Of a DNA stretch of 64,000 nt, positions 42,817 to 55,014 are shown piece by piece. The notes beneath the pieces were generated by a model. It did no database searches and was not told where the DNA came from. It was given only the letters and a program-made list of their open reading frames with translations. The stretch covers positions 1,302,001 to 1,366,000 of the forward strand of contig JAPWGK010000004.1 in the NCBI GenBank assembly GCA_029641185.1, read 5' to 3'. The stretch's first letter is position 1. Each line of letters begins with the position of its first letter. The DNA is from Pseudofabraea citricarpa (taxonomy: Eukaryota; Ascomycota; Leotiomycetes; Helotiales; Dermateaceae). A program made the position numbers and the translations under genes.

Positions 42817-44735
42817 ATGTTGGATAAGATGCTCTCCCGAGTTGTTTTCGCCGGTCTGTTGATTCAAGCTTGTGTGCAAGTAAATGCGCAAATTACTCTC
42901 ACGGGCTGCCATCTGGATGCCGGGACAGAGTAAGTGCCAATTAGCAAATTCCCAATGCGCCGCATAGCTGATCAGTTAGATACTGTTTCCTCCCCAATGG
43001 CGAAGAGACTGCGATTGTTACTGGCACGCCTTCCATTACGGCTTCGCAAGCATCCAGCACAGGTCCTATAACTGCCTCGCCCACGGCACCTACCTCAGTA
43101 GCGGCGGAAACCACAGCTGCGGCGCAGACCACGGCGATCACGGATTGCCATGATCACGGAACTACTCAGTAAGAACCAATCCGCATATAAAGCAGGATAC
43201 AGTGAGACTTACTGGCATAATTTAGGTATTGTGTGAGAGGTGACGGCCAAGAAGTCCAGGTTCTGGCGACGGCTACCGGCTCTGAGGCGCTTCCTACTGC
43301 ATATACAGGATGCCATGCGCATGATACTGAGATGTAAATATTCATATTTTGGTCCCAGCAGGATGACTTACTGACTTTAAGTATCTAGGTTCTGTATAGC
43401 TCCGGATGGATCTGAAGTTGAGGTTGTAGGCGCCGCTACTGAGACTGCGTCCGGTGATACGGCAAGCGAAGAAACCACCGAAGAGGGAGGAGAGAATTGT
43501 CATTTCCATGCGGGTGTAGAGTAGGTCTTGCTTCTTGGCCTTCGAAGAAGAAATGTAGTACTAACTAATTGAACAGACATTGTGTTGGCAGTGGAGGTGA
43601 AGAATCAGAGTCAAATTGCGAGAGGCGCGATAGAGACTATAATGTTGGACTGCGAATTGGTCTCATCTTCCCTATTCTAATTACAAGTGCTCTTGGTAAG
43701 TTCTTTGAATCTCCATCAAAGAAATATGCTAATGACGTGTAGCTGTATATGCACCACTCGTTCTTAGAAGATTGCTTAAGGTCGATGTTTCCGGCTTGGT
43801 CTTTACTGTTATTAAACAGTTTGGAACAGGTATCATCATTGCTACAGCTTTTGTACATGTAAGTCACAAAAAGCTTGAGTTGATATTTAAGACTGACAAG
43901 TCGAACAGCTTTTAACCCATGCAGAACTGATGTTTGGTAATTCGTAAGCCATCTCGAACTAGACGTTGGAAACTTTGCTGACCATTGCCTCTTTAGATGT
44001 CTCGGAGAACTAAAATATGAAGCAACAACCACTGCTATCGCCATGGCGGGTGCCTTCATCGCCTTCCTGATCGAATATGGCGGTCATCGACTAGCCCACT
44101 GGCGACAAGGGCTGGTGAAATCCCAGAGCAACAACAGCAGCTTAGGCGATGGAGCCATTTCTACTCCTCCGCCGGGGGACAGCAAGCATGAAGCGGCACC
44201 AGTAGAAAACCTCGCTGCACTCAGTCATCATCACAGCCATCACGCTACTAGTCCCACAGATACCGTCAGCGTCCTCGTACTAGAAGCAGGAATCATCTTC
44301 CATTCCCTCTTGCTAGGTATTACGTTGGTTGTTGCAGGAGACTCAGTCTTCGTCACGCTCTTCATCGTCATCTTGTTCCATCAATGTTTCGAGGGTCTCG
44401 CCCTCGGTGCCCGTATCGCTGCCACAGCTACGAGTAACAAAGTCACAACATGGATCTTACCTATGGCTTTTGCACTTGTTACAGCAACGGGAATGGCCAT
44501 CGGAATCGGAGTCCTGAACCAGTTCAATGGCAATGATCCCTCGACCATCGTCGCTCTAGGCACGCTCGATGCACTGTCAGCAGGTATCTTGCTCTGGGTC
44601 GGACTGGTTTCCATGTGGGCCAATGATTGGATATATGGCGAGCTGAGGAATGCGCCGCTCGTCAAGACGGCTATTGGGTTCTTCAGTTTGATTTCAGGAT
44701 TGCTCCTTATGAGCGTCCTCGGGAAGTGGGCCTAG
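42817..44735 (+). CDS. zrfC: ZIP-family plasma-membrane zinc transporter with four extracellular Cys-His motifs (ZrfC-like)
   Basis: Eight exons (42817-42929, 42980-43168, 43226-43333, 43389-43520, 43577-43695, 43743-43858, 43909-43943, 43997-44735) encode 516 aa. A signal sequence is followed by a long extracellular N-terminus with four ten-residue motifs: CHLDAGTEYC (31-40), CHDHGTTQYC (94-103), CHAHDTEMFC (130-139) and CHFHAGVEHC (174-183). Each is followed by a similar PNGEE/GDGQE/PDGSE/GSGGEE-type segment, and they are separated by Thr/Ser/Ala-rich linkers. Introns 1-4 all split codon 8 of the motif in phase 2. The ZIP core starts near residue 205 (LRIGLIFPILITSALAVY), has a His-rich cytosolic loop (SHHHSHH), TM4 EAGIIFHSLLLG and TM5 HQCFEGLALGAR. 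This layout matches the alkaline-pH zinc transporter ZrfC that pairs with aspf2 in Aspergillus fumigatus. Confidence 0.94.
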
Positions 44736-45201
44736 ATGGCTACCTATTTGTTGGTGCTCATGACTTGATGACATTTGGGACTTAGACTTTTATGATATAT
44801 ATGAACTGAAATAGACTGGAAGGGATGGCTACTGAGCATATTGGGTTAGTAAATAGGAATACACGTAAAGTAATGGATAAATATCATTTGCTGGATTCGC
44901 GTTGGGCTGCAACCTGACCAGAAATTCAATATTCCGTATCATTCATTTTTTTTTTCTTTTACTAAAAAAAAGAACCTTTAGGGCAGTAGAGAGTACACAC
45001 ATTACAGGACCACGCATGAAAAGCAAATCAATCATGTATTCAGCTAAACTCGCCGTAATGCTAAAAGCATGAAAGCAATGGGGGCTTGCCTTGCTCTCGA
45101 CTCAGCGCTCGCTAAAAACCGGCCATAATATAACCCATTACGCACCGCGTCAGGGTTCCCGCGACAGACCCCCGACAGAATTCCCGTCACCAACCTGCAA
45201 C
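44736..45201. other. Convergent intergenic region
   Basis: 466 bp between the ZIP gene and the 323-aa gene, with T- and A-runs near 44945-44975. No gene was seen. Confidence 0.5.
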
Positions 45202-46387
45202 TCAATTCCGATCAAGACGGTTGAACGGCAAAGCAACTGCGTTTCCTCCCTTCGCCCTAACCTGGTTGGACGATTCCTCGCGCATCTCAACATCGACCTC
45301 GGCATTCGCAGCAGCAGCAGCAGCATCAATCATTTCCTGGCGACCGGTAGAGACATAGTTTGTCGAAGCGAGAGATGGCTGCTGGGCAATCTCGCGGTCC
45401 ATCTCGTCAAAGAACTTGTTAGCTGCCTCGGTGGCCTCGCTGGTGTCGGTGTATGGCAATTCTCGAAGAGGCGAAGAGATGGAAGTCGTATGAGAGTAGC
45501 TGGGCTGAGGGCATGGACCGGGAGGCGGTGGAGGCGGCGGCGGTGGGGGAACGAAAGATGCTGATCCTCGAAAGCTCGACGCATACAGGTAAGTTGCTGA
45601 CTGCTCCTCAGAGTCTTCGTAGGATAGTGAAACGGGGTATTCGGCCGGGGCTCGAGACTGGTTGTAGTAGTGGGACTGGTTTGGTCGCTTGTTCCGAGCT
45701 GCATTTCAAGTTAGAAGCAAACTCGCAAAGGGAGAAAGAAAAGGAGAAAGAAAAAAACACCAAGAGGAAATCATGGGAAAGAAAAGAGAAAGGAAGCAAG
45801 GAAGAAGAATCCTCGGCTTACACGCCCGGAAATCAGTACCTTCAATCGACGTCCCATCCGGACCAGCAATATCGCCCTCCGCCACACCTCTCTGGAGCAT
45901 CTTCTCCTGTTCCTTTTCCATCTCGAGGGTCTTCCGGCCACGCTCCCACTCCAAGACAGATCCATCAAATTCAATCAGCGGTCTGCGCTGGAAGGTCAGC
46001 CGCATGGTCCGCGTGATCTTGCCCATGCGAGCACGATTCAGGAAATTCATGAAGCCCTTGGCGCTCATGATCTCATCGATCTTTTTCGCCACATCGCGTT
46101 GACTGATGTCCCTCTCGAAGGAGCTCCCATGCACGGCCTTGTTGAGCTCCGTGGTGATGTTGAGATATGCGTGTCGCTTAGCAGCTCGAAAATCATCGCC
46201 GCGCCTCTTGGGGTTGCTGAGGTGCAGGCCTTTGCAGAGGAGACTGAGGACAGTGCGCAGCTGCAGGGTGTTAGATCGGATCTTTCTGGCTCAACCCTTG
46301 GTAAGATGTGGGGGAATTAAGATCGTTTCTTACCTCGAATTCAGTCCATTCATGCTCTGCATTGTTAAGAACTCTTCTTGAACTCAT
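45202..46387 (-). CDS. Conserved fungal protein, possible Myb/homeodomain-like N-terminus, Pro-rich linker
   Basis: Three exons (46387-46334, 46260-45840, 45698-45202) join in frame to 323 aa. The N-terminal about 95 residues (EHEWTEFELRTVLSLLCKG...DISQRDVAKKIDEIMSAKG) have a Trp-led helical pattern that vaguely recalls Myb/SANT-like DNA-binding folds. They continue into FMNFLNRARMGKITRTMRLTFQRRPLIEFDGSVLEWERG, a compact conserved-looking block, then a charged helix. The C-terminal exon holds a run of ten Pro, an aromatic/Gln-rich region and an acidic helix with an Ala run (AAAAAANAEVDVEM). I do not recognise a named family, and the DNA-binding idea is weak. The intron of 141 nt before the last exon is longer than most here. 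Confidence 0.75.
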
Positions 46388-47572
46388 CGTGGGCACATCG
46401 ATCCAACCTGAGATGAAATGTTGGATAGTCCTGTTGTGTAGGAAGATTTTTGTTAGTTGAAGAGGAGATGCAAGACGCGAATATGAAAGACAGGGAATGA
46501 GTTGCGCAAGATGGAAGGCCCTTTTGATAAAGAGGAAGAGGAGGAAGAAAGGAAGAGGAGAGGAAGAGGACGGAGAAGATTGTTGGAGATATTGCGCAAA
46601 GACGCGTTTGCTTCGCGATATACCTGATGTTGGAAGCAATTCATAAATACTTGTCAAGGTAGGAGGATCTGTTATCCGCTCTTGTTTAGCTTGAAATGTG
46701 TATGGTATTCATTTAAGCGACAAAAACAAAAAGCGGCTTATATAGCTAAGCGACAATTCACCTCACATATCAAGTTTATCTTTTGACATGCCATGTGCCA
46801 GGACAGAGACTGTGAATACTTACAAGCCAGAGTCATTATGTTTTATTCACCCGGAAAATAAGATCATTCCAATGATTTATTTTACTTCATTGTTACAAGA
46901 GATTCACATTAGCTGGCCTGGTATTAGGACCCTCCAGGCTATGTTATTCAGCGCTGTTTGCCAGCAGGAAATCATTCTATACTTAACTCAAGAGTAACGA
47001 TACATATATAGACTTATTCATCTACTGCCATGCTGAATTCTGTTATCAGTGACCAAATTTGAAGTTCCAATAAGCACCTAAATCCATTCTTTAAACACTT
47101 TTCTCTCTCTCTCTCTCTATTTAGTAACACAACAGAATACGAGGAAATCACAACAGAACCATAACTACCAACAGCATATTTAAACTCGTCTAGACCTTGC
47201 TAGGAACCACAAGCCGTGAAAACATCTGTCCTCAGCTATCAAAGAACACCCACAAGAAGACATGATCTTTCTGTAGATGCTATCATTTATATGAATGTCA
47301 TCCAAGGTGTTACCTCAGCGCTTGTGGGCCCCACAGGTCATATATACAAGTGTCAAAATTAGGCAGCGAGTTATGAAAGCCAAAGTCTTACAAGACGCAC
47401 ATATACTTTGTAAGTTAAATCATGTACACCCCTTTTATCTAAGGGCATAGCTCGCTCGTATCTCAAAGAAGAGCCTGAGTAACCTCTCCCAGATCGCCAT
47501 CATGACCCATGAAAATGCCAGATATCCAACGCCATCTAGAATGCACCTGCATCTTGCAACAGACCTTCAACC
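46388..47572. other. 1.2-kb AT-rich gene-free interval
   Basis: It lies upstream of the 323-aa gene and downstream of PIK1. A (ct)n run occurs at about 47102-47118. No gene or element is supported. Confidence 0.5.
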
Positions 47573-50500
47573 CTAATATATACCTTGTGTACGGTACTGA
47601 AATGTATCGTAACTGCTATTTGTTAGCTTGTTTCAATTCAACTGTGCCAAAAAAACCTACAGTCGTGTGTAATAACTTCCCAACGACTTGCCAATCAAGT
47701 CCGTCTCAACAAACTGCTCAGCCTCATCTGCACTAAGCTGTAATTGGAACCTTTGTCGCAAGCTATTTGTGGCTTGCTGAACACCGTATGAAAAGCAGGG
47801 CATCTTTGATTCGCGTCCCATCATGCTCACCAAGTCAATCAAGTTATCTGCAGAACGCCGAAGAGCTATATGAAATTAGACGGGGATGCCAAAAACAGGA
47901 AGAGCTCTTACCTTGGAAAGCTTGCTTGCAAAGCTTCTTATAGTCATCAAACCCAGGAGAACCAACACCACCAAGAACATCGACATAATCCTGAGTCAAC
48001 TTAAATGGCGCAGCTTCGAAACCAACAGATCCAGGTGAGTTAGAAAGCATAAATCCGAAATCGATATGTATTATGTGACCTTCGTTGTCAATCAACACAT
48101 TTCCGTTGTGGCGATCTTTCAATTGTAGAACATAAGAAATGATACTATATGCTGCCAAAGATCTCTTGAAAGCATCTTCGGCTGCCTTGTAGGCATCGCT
48201 ATCCGTTGGGCCAAACGTCTTGATGAAATGATCCTTCAATGTGGCAATCTTTCCTCGAGGATTTTTGCCTGATTCTATTGTGGCAAGAGTAAGACTTCTC
48301 TTGAGTGAATGAAGCGAAACACCATTTGTGATAGTTTCAATCAGACCGGAGGACTCTCCTGTTACCAGAATACGCATGCGCTTAACCCAAACCGGAGTTC
48401 CAGCATCCGTCCAGATTTTATCGCAGACTTGAATAAGCTGGCAGGCAAAGGCTTCTTGTCTTAAATCAGCCCCTGTTTTGACGATGACACTCAAAACATC
48501 CCAATTCCTCATCCAGCCGTAGGGGGAGGATTTTCTAATTCGTTCCTTTTTCATGTTCCATGCCTCTCCAAACGTGGCGGCGCTGGGATCGTCTCTATCA
48601 CCTTTGCGTTGTACTCCTCCAGTCTTCTGATCATTCTCCATTCGATCGGCTCCAGCGCCAGTATTGAGCATGTTCTCAGCTGCGCTATCTTCTTCAATAT
48701 CTTCTGGAGTTACCTTTGCTGCTGCCGCATTCGCGTTTGCCATTATCATATCGAACGTTGGCGTACTAACAGTGTCCTCAGATTCAAAGCTTTGCTCTTC
48801 CAAGCTCTGCATGCTTGCAATTATCTTTGCACGGATTGCAGCAACTTCGCTCTTTGGTCGCTTCCCACTTGTCGAGTCAAGCTGAGCAAGCATCTGAGAT
48901 GCAGTTCGCATATGTGTGGCCAATGCTGAGAAGTCTGTTTGATCCGCTGCAGATGGTCGACCATGGCCCGTTAAAGTATTTTTTCGTGTAGGGCCAGGGC
49001 TACTCGAACGAGAGGTCGAAGCTCTCGGAGTAGCAGCATTTGAGAGTGACGAAAGCGTAGATATACCACTTGAGACCCTCAATGGACGTGCTGGCACAAC
49101 TGCCGAGATATTTTCCTTTTTTTGCTGGCCCTCCTCAAACTCACCCGAACGAGGGGAACTTCCGATATCACCAGACATAGGCTCGAAAACGCTATCTGTA
49201 GCACTCTCTGGAATTTTTGTGCCATTAAAGGAGCGAGAAGATTCCGAGAGATCAAATATGCGTCTCCGATTTGTCCCTTGCTCAGAAACAAGTTTGCTAA
49301 GAAGGGTTTGGTTGTCGCTAGTGTCAGGGTCGAACGAAAAATCATCACGTAGAACCTCGACCATGAGCAAGTATGGTACCTTTTCAGCACTGTTCAAAAC
49401 TGTCGCCTCGGCTGGATTCAAGCGCACAATACGATGATGCCGACTCTTGCTAGCGATACCATCTACGAGTGTAGCAGGACATATCACGGGGATATCCACT
49501 TCGGCTGGTAAATCTTGTGCAATCAAGGCCAGCTCAGCACGTAACGCACTCAAACGTGCGGGTTTAGGCACAATCACGAGACGATTGGAAATATCCTCAA
49601 GTGCCGTGAGGAACTGCGTTTGGCAACGGAAATAGTTTTGTCGGAGTAGTTTCACTTTTTGCGACGAAGAAAGTGTTGAAGGATTGAGATTACCAGGATG
49701 GTGCGTCGCTCGTCGGGATGCTAAGTCAGTATGGCGATGAACTGGTCCTGCCGATACTGGCGTAGAGGGCCTGGGAGATACTCTTGGGGAACGCAACTCA
49801 GGTAATGGGAGGGAAGCGGAGCTGAGCCTAGGATCCATTGCTTGCAATTCCAGATGGGCTGGCCGTCGAGGCTCAGCTGGTGTTCTGCGACTAGACCCAG
49901 AAGACTGTGGCCTTTTGGAAGAATCCGAGGATTTAGGCCGAGCTTCTGATCTAGATGGTCTACCGTCTGGCGCACCACTAATCCTGCTGCCATCCTTCTT
50001 TCTTCTCGGCCTTGTAGATGGTGCTGCCGTTGTATGACTACGAACAATCTTTTGAGTTTGACTCGCATCCGATATCACATCTCCAGAGGACTGCGGTTTG
50101 CGCGCCTGTGCAATAGCAAGTGGGCCAGCCCATTTTGGCAGAAATGGGACTGCGACACTCGCCAACACAAAGCTGGCCAGAACTGTGACTGGAAGCGCAT
50201 TCTCTTTGATCTTCTCTTTCCCCCCAGTCTCTGACACCCCAAAAACAATATGCTGAACCTTGTTATATAGCCTTCGACATGTTTTGAAAGCTTCGGATTG
50301 AGGATTCGCGGACAGATCGTGTAGGTAGGTTTGGAACAGCCAGAAGGTCTGTGGGCTTCATCAGCAATTGGTACGTATCGCGGAATCCCAGGGGCCTACC
50401 AAAAGCGCCGCATTTACTGATTCCTCGCACAAATCCAGAATAAATTCTTCCAATGCCATAGACTCGTTGTCTACGCTGATAATAAGATGGCATAGCTGCG

Positions 50501-50725
50501 GTAGAAAGAACTCGATCTCTTCGTAACTGAACTGTCGAAGCTTCGAGCAGAGGACATAATGAATCCCTACATGGTCGGCGTATCGTCTGCGAGCCCAGAT
50601 TAGCAATCGGATACCTCCAATAACCTATTTGAGGGGTGCCCGTACGACAGGTAAGCTACGGAGAGGAAGGGATTCTGGTTGAAGACATCGCTCTCGATGA
50701 ACCGCTTCAGCAGGTCCCAAGACAT
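47573..50725 (-). CDS. PIK1: Phosphatidylinositol 4-kinase Pik1 (PI4K-beta type)
   Basis: Five exons (50725-50646, 50586-50400, 50348-47912, 47865-47661, 47612-47573) encode 982 aa. The N-terminal lipid-kinase-unique helical region begins MSWDLLKRFIESDVFNQNPFLS. The long middle is Ser/Pro-rich and disordered. The kinase domain has SPYGWMRNWDVLSVIVKTGADLRQEAF, LVTGESSGLIETI, catalytic LKDRHNGNVL and metal-binding HIDFGFMLSNSPGS. The end TRLYDTFQYRTQGIY is recovered only by splicing a final 40-nt exon; without it the frame stops at TRL. The enzyme makes PI4P at the Golgi for secretion and is essential in yeast. Yeast Pik1 associates with Frq1 through its N-terminal region. Confidence 0.95.
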
Positions 50726-51457
50726 TGGGACAGGACTGGGCGGTGTAGAACGTTAATAAGTTGAGGCGCAACGCCTCTTAAGTATCTCGACATCAACAGA
50801 CTAATCGAGAAGAATGTATCATGGCTGTACAGGCCATGTAGTGAGCGTGTACGGGTGGGTATTTTGTGCTGGAGGTGCCAAGTTCGAGAGGGTCAGATGG
50901 AGATAAACTCAGCAGTATGTGATTGGATGAACAGACGAGACGGCCTAACTGTAGCTTGCCGAGCCCCTTTATGCTTAAAGTTGTTGACCCCTGAGGGCTT
51001 TGACTACCGACGTTTTCATGTCTGAACTCTACTTGACCACATGCCATTTATGCAATCACATACTTGCAATTCTCCTCACATCAGACGACTGTAATTATTG
51101 ACTGGATGCGGAGACTTGATTACGAAGCTTTTTTTGCCTGATCTGTAATTTCATTAGCAGGCAGGCGATGAGAGAACTGAGGCGAAACCAAGTCTATAAA
51201 ACCAAGTCCAGCTCAGCTCCTTCCGTTTTAAAGTCCCAAGTAGAGCTACCTAACAAGGCATATGAATCTGCTGCTTTACACCTTCTAATCATAGTCGAGG
51301 GCTCACTGTGGCGGAAGATACATTGTGCTCACTTTGTCTCACGAATAGAATACTGTTAAGGTGATGGTATTTAAAGCTTGCCATCTATCTTTGCATCTCT
51401 CGTACTTCTAACACATCTGAGGGGAGTTGTCTCTTTTATCTTGCAAGAGAAACAAAT
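50726..51457. other. Intergenic region: PIK1 promoter and 3' flank of the 366-aa gene
   Basis: 732 bp. No supported gene or repeat. Confidence 0.5.
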
Positions 51458-52703
51458 TCAATTCTTGCCTTCCTTGCCTTCCTTGTCTGCTGGTGAATCA
51501 AATTCACCTGCCGCCAAGGCAGCAGCGAACATATCAGCAACCTCAGCATTGTGATCACGGCACTCCTTCTCAGTGCGCTTTCTAAGATCCCCCCAAAGAG
51601 CCAGGTTTGTAGTAGCCTCCTCCGCAGCCTGGTGCTCCTCTCTTGAAACAAACTCTACGCGGCCATCTGGACGTGGAACAATGAAACCATCAGATCCCTC
51701 GCTGAGGTAACTGCCAATTTCAATGCGTTCCTCCTTGCTATAGCGCTCGAACGGATTGGGGTAATGCTCTGCCGATTGACTGTCGTTTCTTGGGGCGTAA
51801 GGGGATCTGTAAGGTTTTGGTGCTGTCATAGTTGGGATGACTCTGCGCTTCTTTGCAGATCGACCGACACCAGCTGCTTCGTGAAATTGAGAAGCAGTTT
51901 GCTGCATGCTAGAAGGAGTTGCGTTGGTTTGCTCGAAACTAGATGCCCAGTCGGCTAGATAGCCGTCGGCTGGCGTAACAAAGCGACGCTTGTCGTCTTG
52001 GTCGGAGTTCATAGCAGTGCCAGGTTGAGGAAGTCCTGCTACATTGTTAGCTCAATGATCGATTTGTGGTGTACCGAAGCAGTGCCCGTTGTCTTGACAG
52101 GAGCTTCAATGACTGTGAGACTCACCAGAAGCAGGTACGTAGCCAGATCTAGGAGCTGCCATTTGGTTGCCAAGGGGACCTTCGTTGTCTTGATAAGATG
52201 ACATACCATCAGTGGCTTGGTAGGGACCAAAAGCAGCGTTAGTAGGACCTGCACCTGTGCCATCTTGATTGAAGCCTTCACCAGTGCCTTCGCTGTTGTT
52301 GTTGCTAGCCATTGGTCCTGTAAATCCCAATGGGAGATTGTGGTCGTCGCGGTCCCGGGTCTTGCGCTGGTTGGGGACGAAGTTTGGGTTCTTGTGGGGA
52401 GAATCGCGTTTGCGCTTTAACTTCCAGAATTGATATGGACGACCTTGAGCGTCGCGTAGCTGCGGATCGTTGGGATCAACAACAGAATTTAAGTCTGTAT
52501 GTCTGTCTCCTGAACAATTGCTTGTCAGTATATTCTATGGTTTAGGGTTGAGAGTTACTTATACCTCTATAGCTTGGTGGTTGTCTTTGACGTGCAGGTG
52601 CCGTCCGATTTCGATTGCCTGTGAATCCGTAGGGCGCTAGAGGGTTGATCTGACGCTGAGCCTTAGCGTTTTTGGCTCCTTTGTTCTTTGGTACTGGCGT
52701 CAT
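51458..52703 (-). CDS. Conserved fungal protein of unknown function, basic and largely disordered
   Basis: Three exons (52703-52565, 52509-52126, 52035-51458) join in frame to 366 aa, starting MTPVPKNKGAKNAKAQRQ. The N-terminal third is basic and contains LRDAQGRPYQFWKLKRKRD, which could be a nuclear localisation signal or nucleic-acid contact. A Gly/Asn/Gln-rich segment follows. The C-terminal half has conserved-looking pieces: RRFVTPADGYLADWASSFEQ, PNPFERYSKEERIEIGSYLSEGSDGFIVPRPDGRVEFV, and a final helix WGDLRKRTEKECRDHNAEVADMFAAALAAGEFD. No family name comes to mind. An acidic/basic nuclear protein is the most that can be inferred. Confidence 0.78.
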
Positions 52704-55014
52704 CTTGGGGTGCGTTATCCGTTATCGGCTTGAGGCGGGAAGTATGGGGAATTGTGTTGTTGGAGGTGCGGCACGTGGAGGTGGAGGTGAAGATATTCAC
52801 TCACCTTCCCTGGTCGCTTAACTTTTTCGGAAAGCGTCGACAAGTTTTTCTGCACAGACCCAGCTACCACTTCGACTTGATTATGCTAAACTACCCTATA
52901 AATGAGCGGTTCATGTCACTCTCGAGTGCAGGAAATTCTATATTCTTATGCAATAACCTAAACTGCTTGAATCATTGAAAAGTGCTCCGTGGCTAGTACT
53001 CAGAGCCTTGGCCGAGAAGCACAAAACAACTTCCAGGAATTTGATACGACTAAAGGGTTATCTTGCGAGATCTTACTGGCTGCTGGTCATCAAAATACCA
53101 TCTCCATATTTATTTGTAGTTAGTATGTAGATACTTCAAGGCACACGGCAACCTGATTACCATACGACTTCAAGTAGCTAGTTATCTAGATACTATAACT
53201 AGCTACTTTAGTATTGTAGAATACTAAGTTGAATTGGTCGTTATAGAGAAGATGAATTGGCTATAAGTAAATATAACATGTTGTTTCCCTAAAACGTTAT
53301 GGTATTACTTAGCCCCAAAGGCACAACATATATCCAGAGGTAACATAATTATACTTATATATATCTCGAGTACTACAGGCAATATTTGTAGTTAGAGAGG
53401 TTATATTTGGTTTGTCTGTTTGAGAAGTACCGAATATTATCCTTAATGCGCAGTGCTTGGAAGCTAAACAGTTCTCTAACTCTATCAAACTTTAGAAATC
53501 GGTATCAATTGGTATTGTGTTTACAAAAACAGAGGGCTCTCCTATTAAGAACTTTAAGAGTCAAACCAATCGCATCTAATGATTCGGTCTACGCCTCGGT
53601 GACTGATAATATATCTAATGTAGGTATCTTTGAAAAGCAGCTATGTATCACGTGACAACCATAAGATCAAGCGACGTTGACCTGTTTACCGCCACTCTTT
53701 TCTCTTGTTGATATCACTGAATGTAGCCTTATCTTTCTATTTATCTTGGTATTCTCCGAGGGCGATACATGCGAGAGGTTCGAAAGCTCTTGGAATTGTA
53801 TCCTCTCGAATGGGTCCAGCTAGTCCTTTCAAGCTGTTATTTTGCATTGAAAATACAGCTATTATTGTGATTATTAATATCGGATCATTCTACCAGGTTT
53901 TGCTCAACATAGTTGTGTCTCTGATGTCCTCATGGCAACGAGACAAATTATTCCAGGGATTGGGATTCAGAGCGCTGTGATATTGTCAATATTGCGTATA
54001 TGTCACGTGAGACGACATTGCCACTTGGGTAATGCTTCAATCTAAGAGTACGAGCTACCTTCTAGCTGGTAAGATGGCTTTGGACCGGGTTATTGAATTT
54101 ATTTTTTCTTTCCAGATGGCAGGTTGACACACGGTCGAGATTTCCGATTGCTTCACCGAAACCATATTCGACCATGTGGATGTGGCGTGGCGTCATCATT
54201 AATACAGACCGTCCTTGCTAGAAACAGGAGATGTAACATGAGGGATTTTGTGGTGGTGGTGTATCTCAAGCTTCATCTCTACAGTATCTATACATTGTTG
54301 TGTGGCTGTGTGAAGTTTGAAGAAGAGAAGTATGAGGGATATTGCTCATTGAACCATATTCGTCGCTAGCGCGGTTGCGCGATTTTTTGATAGAGAGGAG
54401 GTCAGTTCACGATTGCCGCTGGAATGAAAAACGAGCAAAACAAGCTGTGCAATAGAAGGTGTGGGCGAGCCCCAGAGGGCGGAGTCTCTAGCGCTGTCTG
54501 GTCTCTGGATCATGGAGTTCGTCCCAGGAGCATGGTGAGGTGAGGTGAGCCGCACAAGCAATCACCGAAGACGAAGCGAGCCCCCTCCTCTTGCCCAATC
54601 ACATCAAGCCATTACCGACCGTTTGGTGATCTTTATGCAGTTATGGCATTTCCCCAAAGCTGGGAGAGCTTGACGTGTGTGGGATGTCTAGGCTGGACTT
54701 ACCGTATGTGGTTCAGCATGGGCATAGTGTGCTCAAATGTTATGAGGGATATATTCAACTCGCAGAGAGGCTCACACAGCTGCTTCTGGTCCAGTCATGT
54801 TTCTGAGAAGCATATTCATCACCGGGTCCGATATAATTTCCTCCAAAGGATAGGGTTGCAGAAAGCTTGCTCCATCGGACAATAAGGCTCAAGCTTTTAA
54901 GAGTTACAACTGCTGTGCATTATTTCTTGACAATTCCATCTCGTCTCTCACACTTTCTCTCTTCTAACCTTAACTTCTCTTGCATCACGGTCGCAAAAGG
55001 GGATAGTCCTTAGC
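52704..55014. other. 2.3-kb AT-rich interval with a perfect hairpin
   Basis: No gene is supported. The part 52980-53660 is clearly AT-richer, rich in TA steps and stops, and contains a perfect inverted repeat listed separately. The last 400 bases should hold the P-type ATPase promoter. Confidence 0.5.
53172..53208. repeat. Perfect 14-bp inverted repeat with 9-nt loop
   Basis: Arms aagtagctagttat (53172-53185) and ataactagctactt (53195-53208) are exact reverse complements around the loop ctagatact. It could be the tip of a decayed MITE-like element or a cruciform-forming site. Confidence 0.9.
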
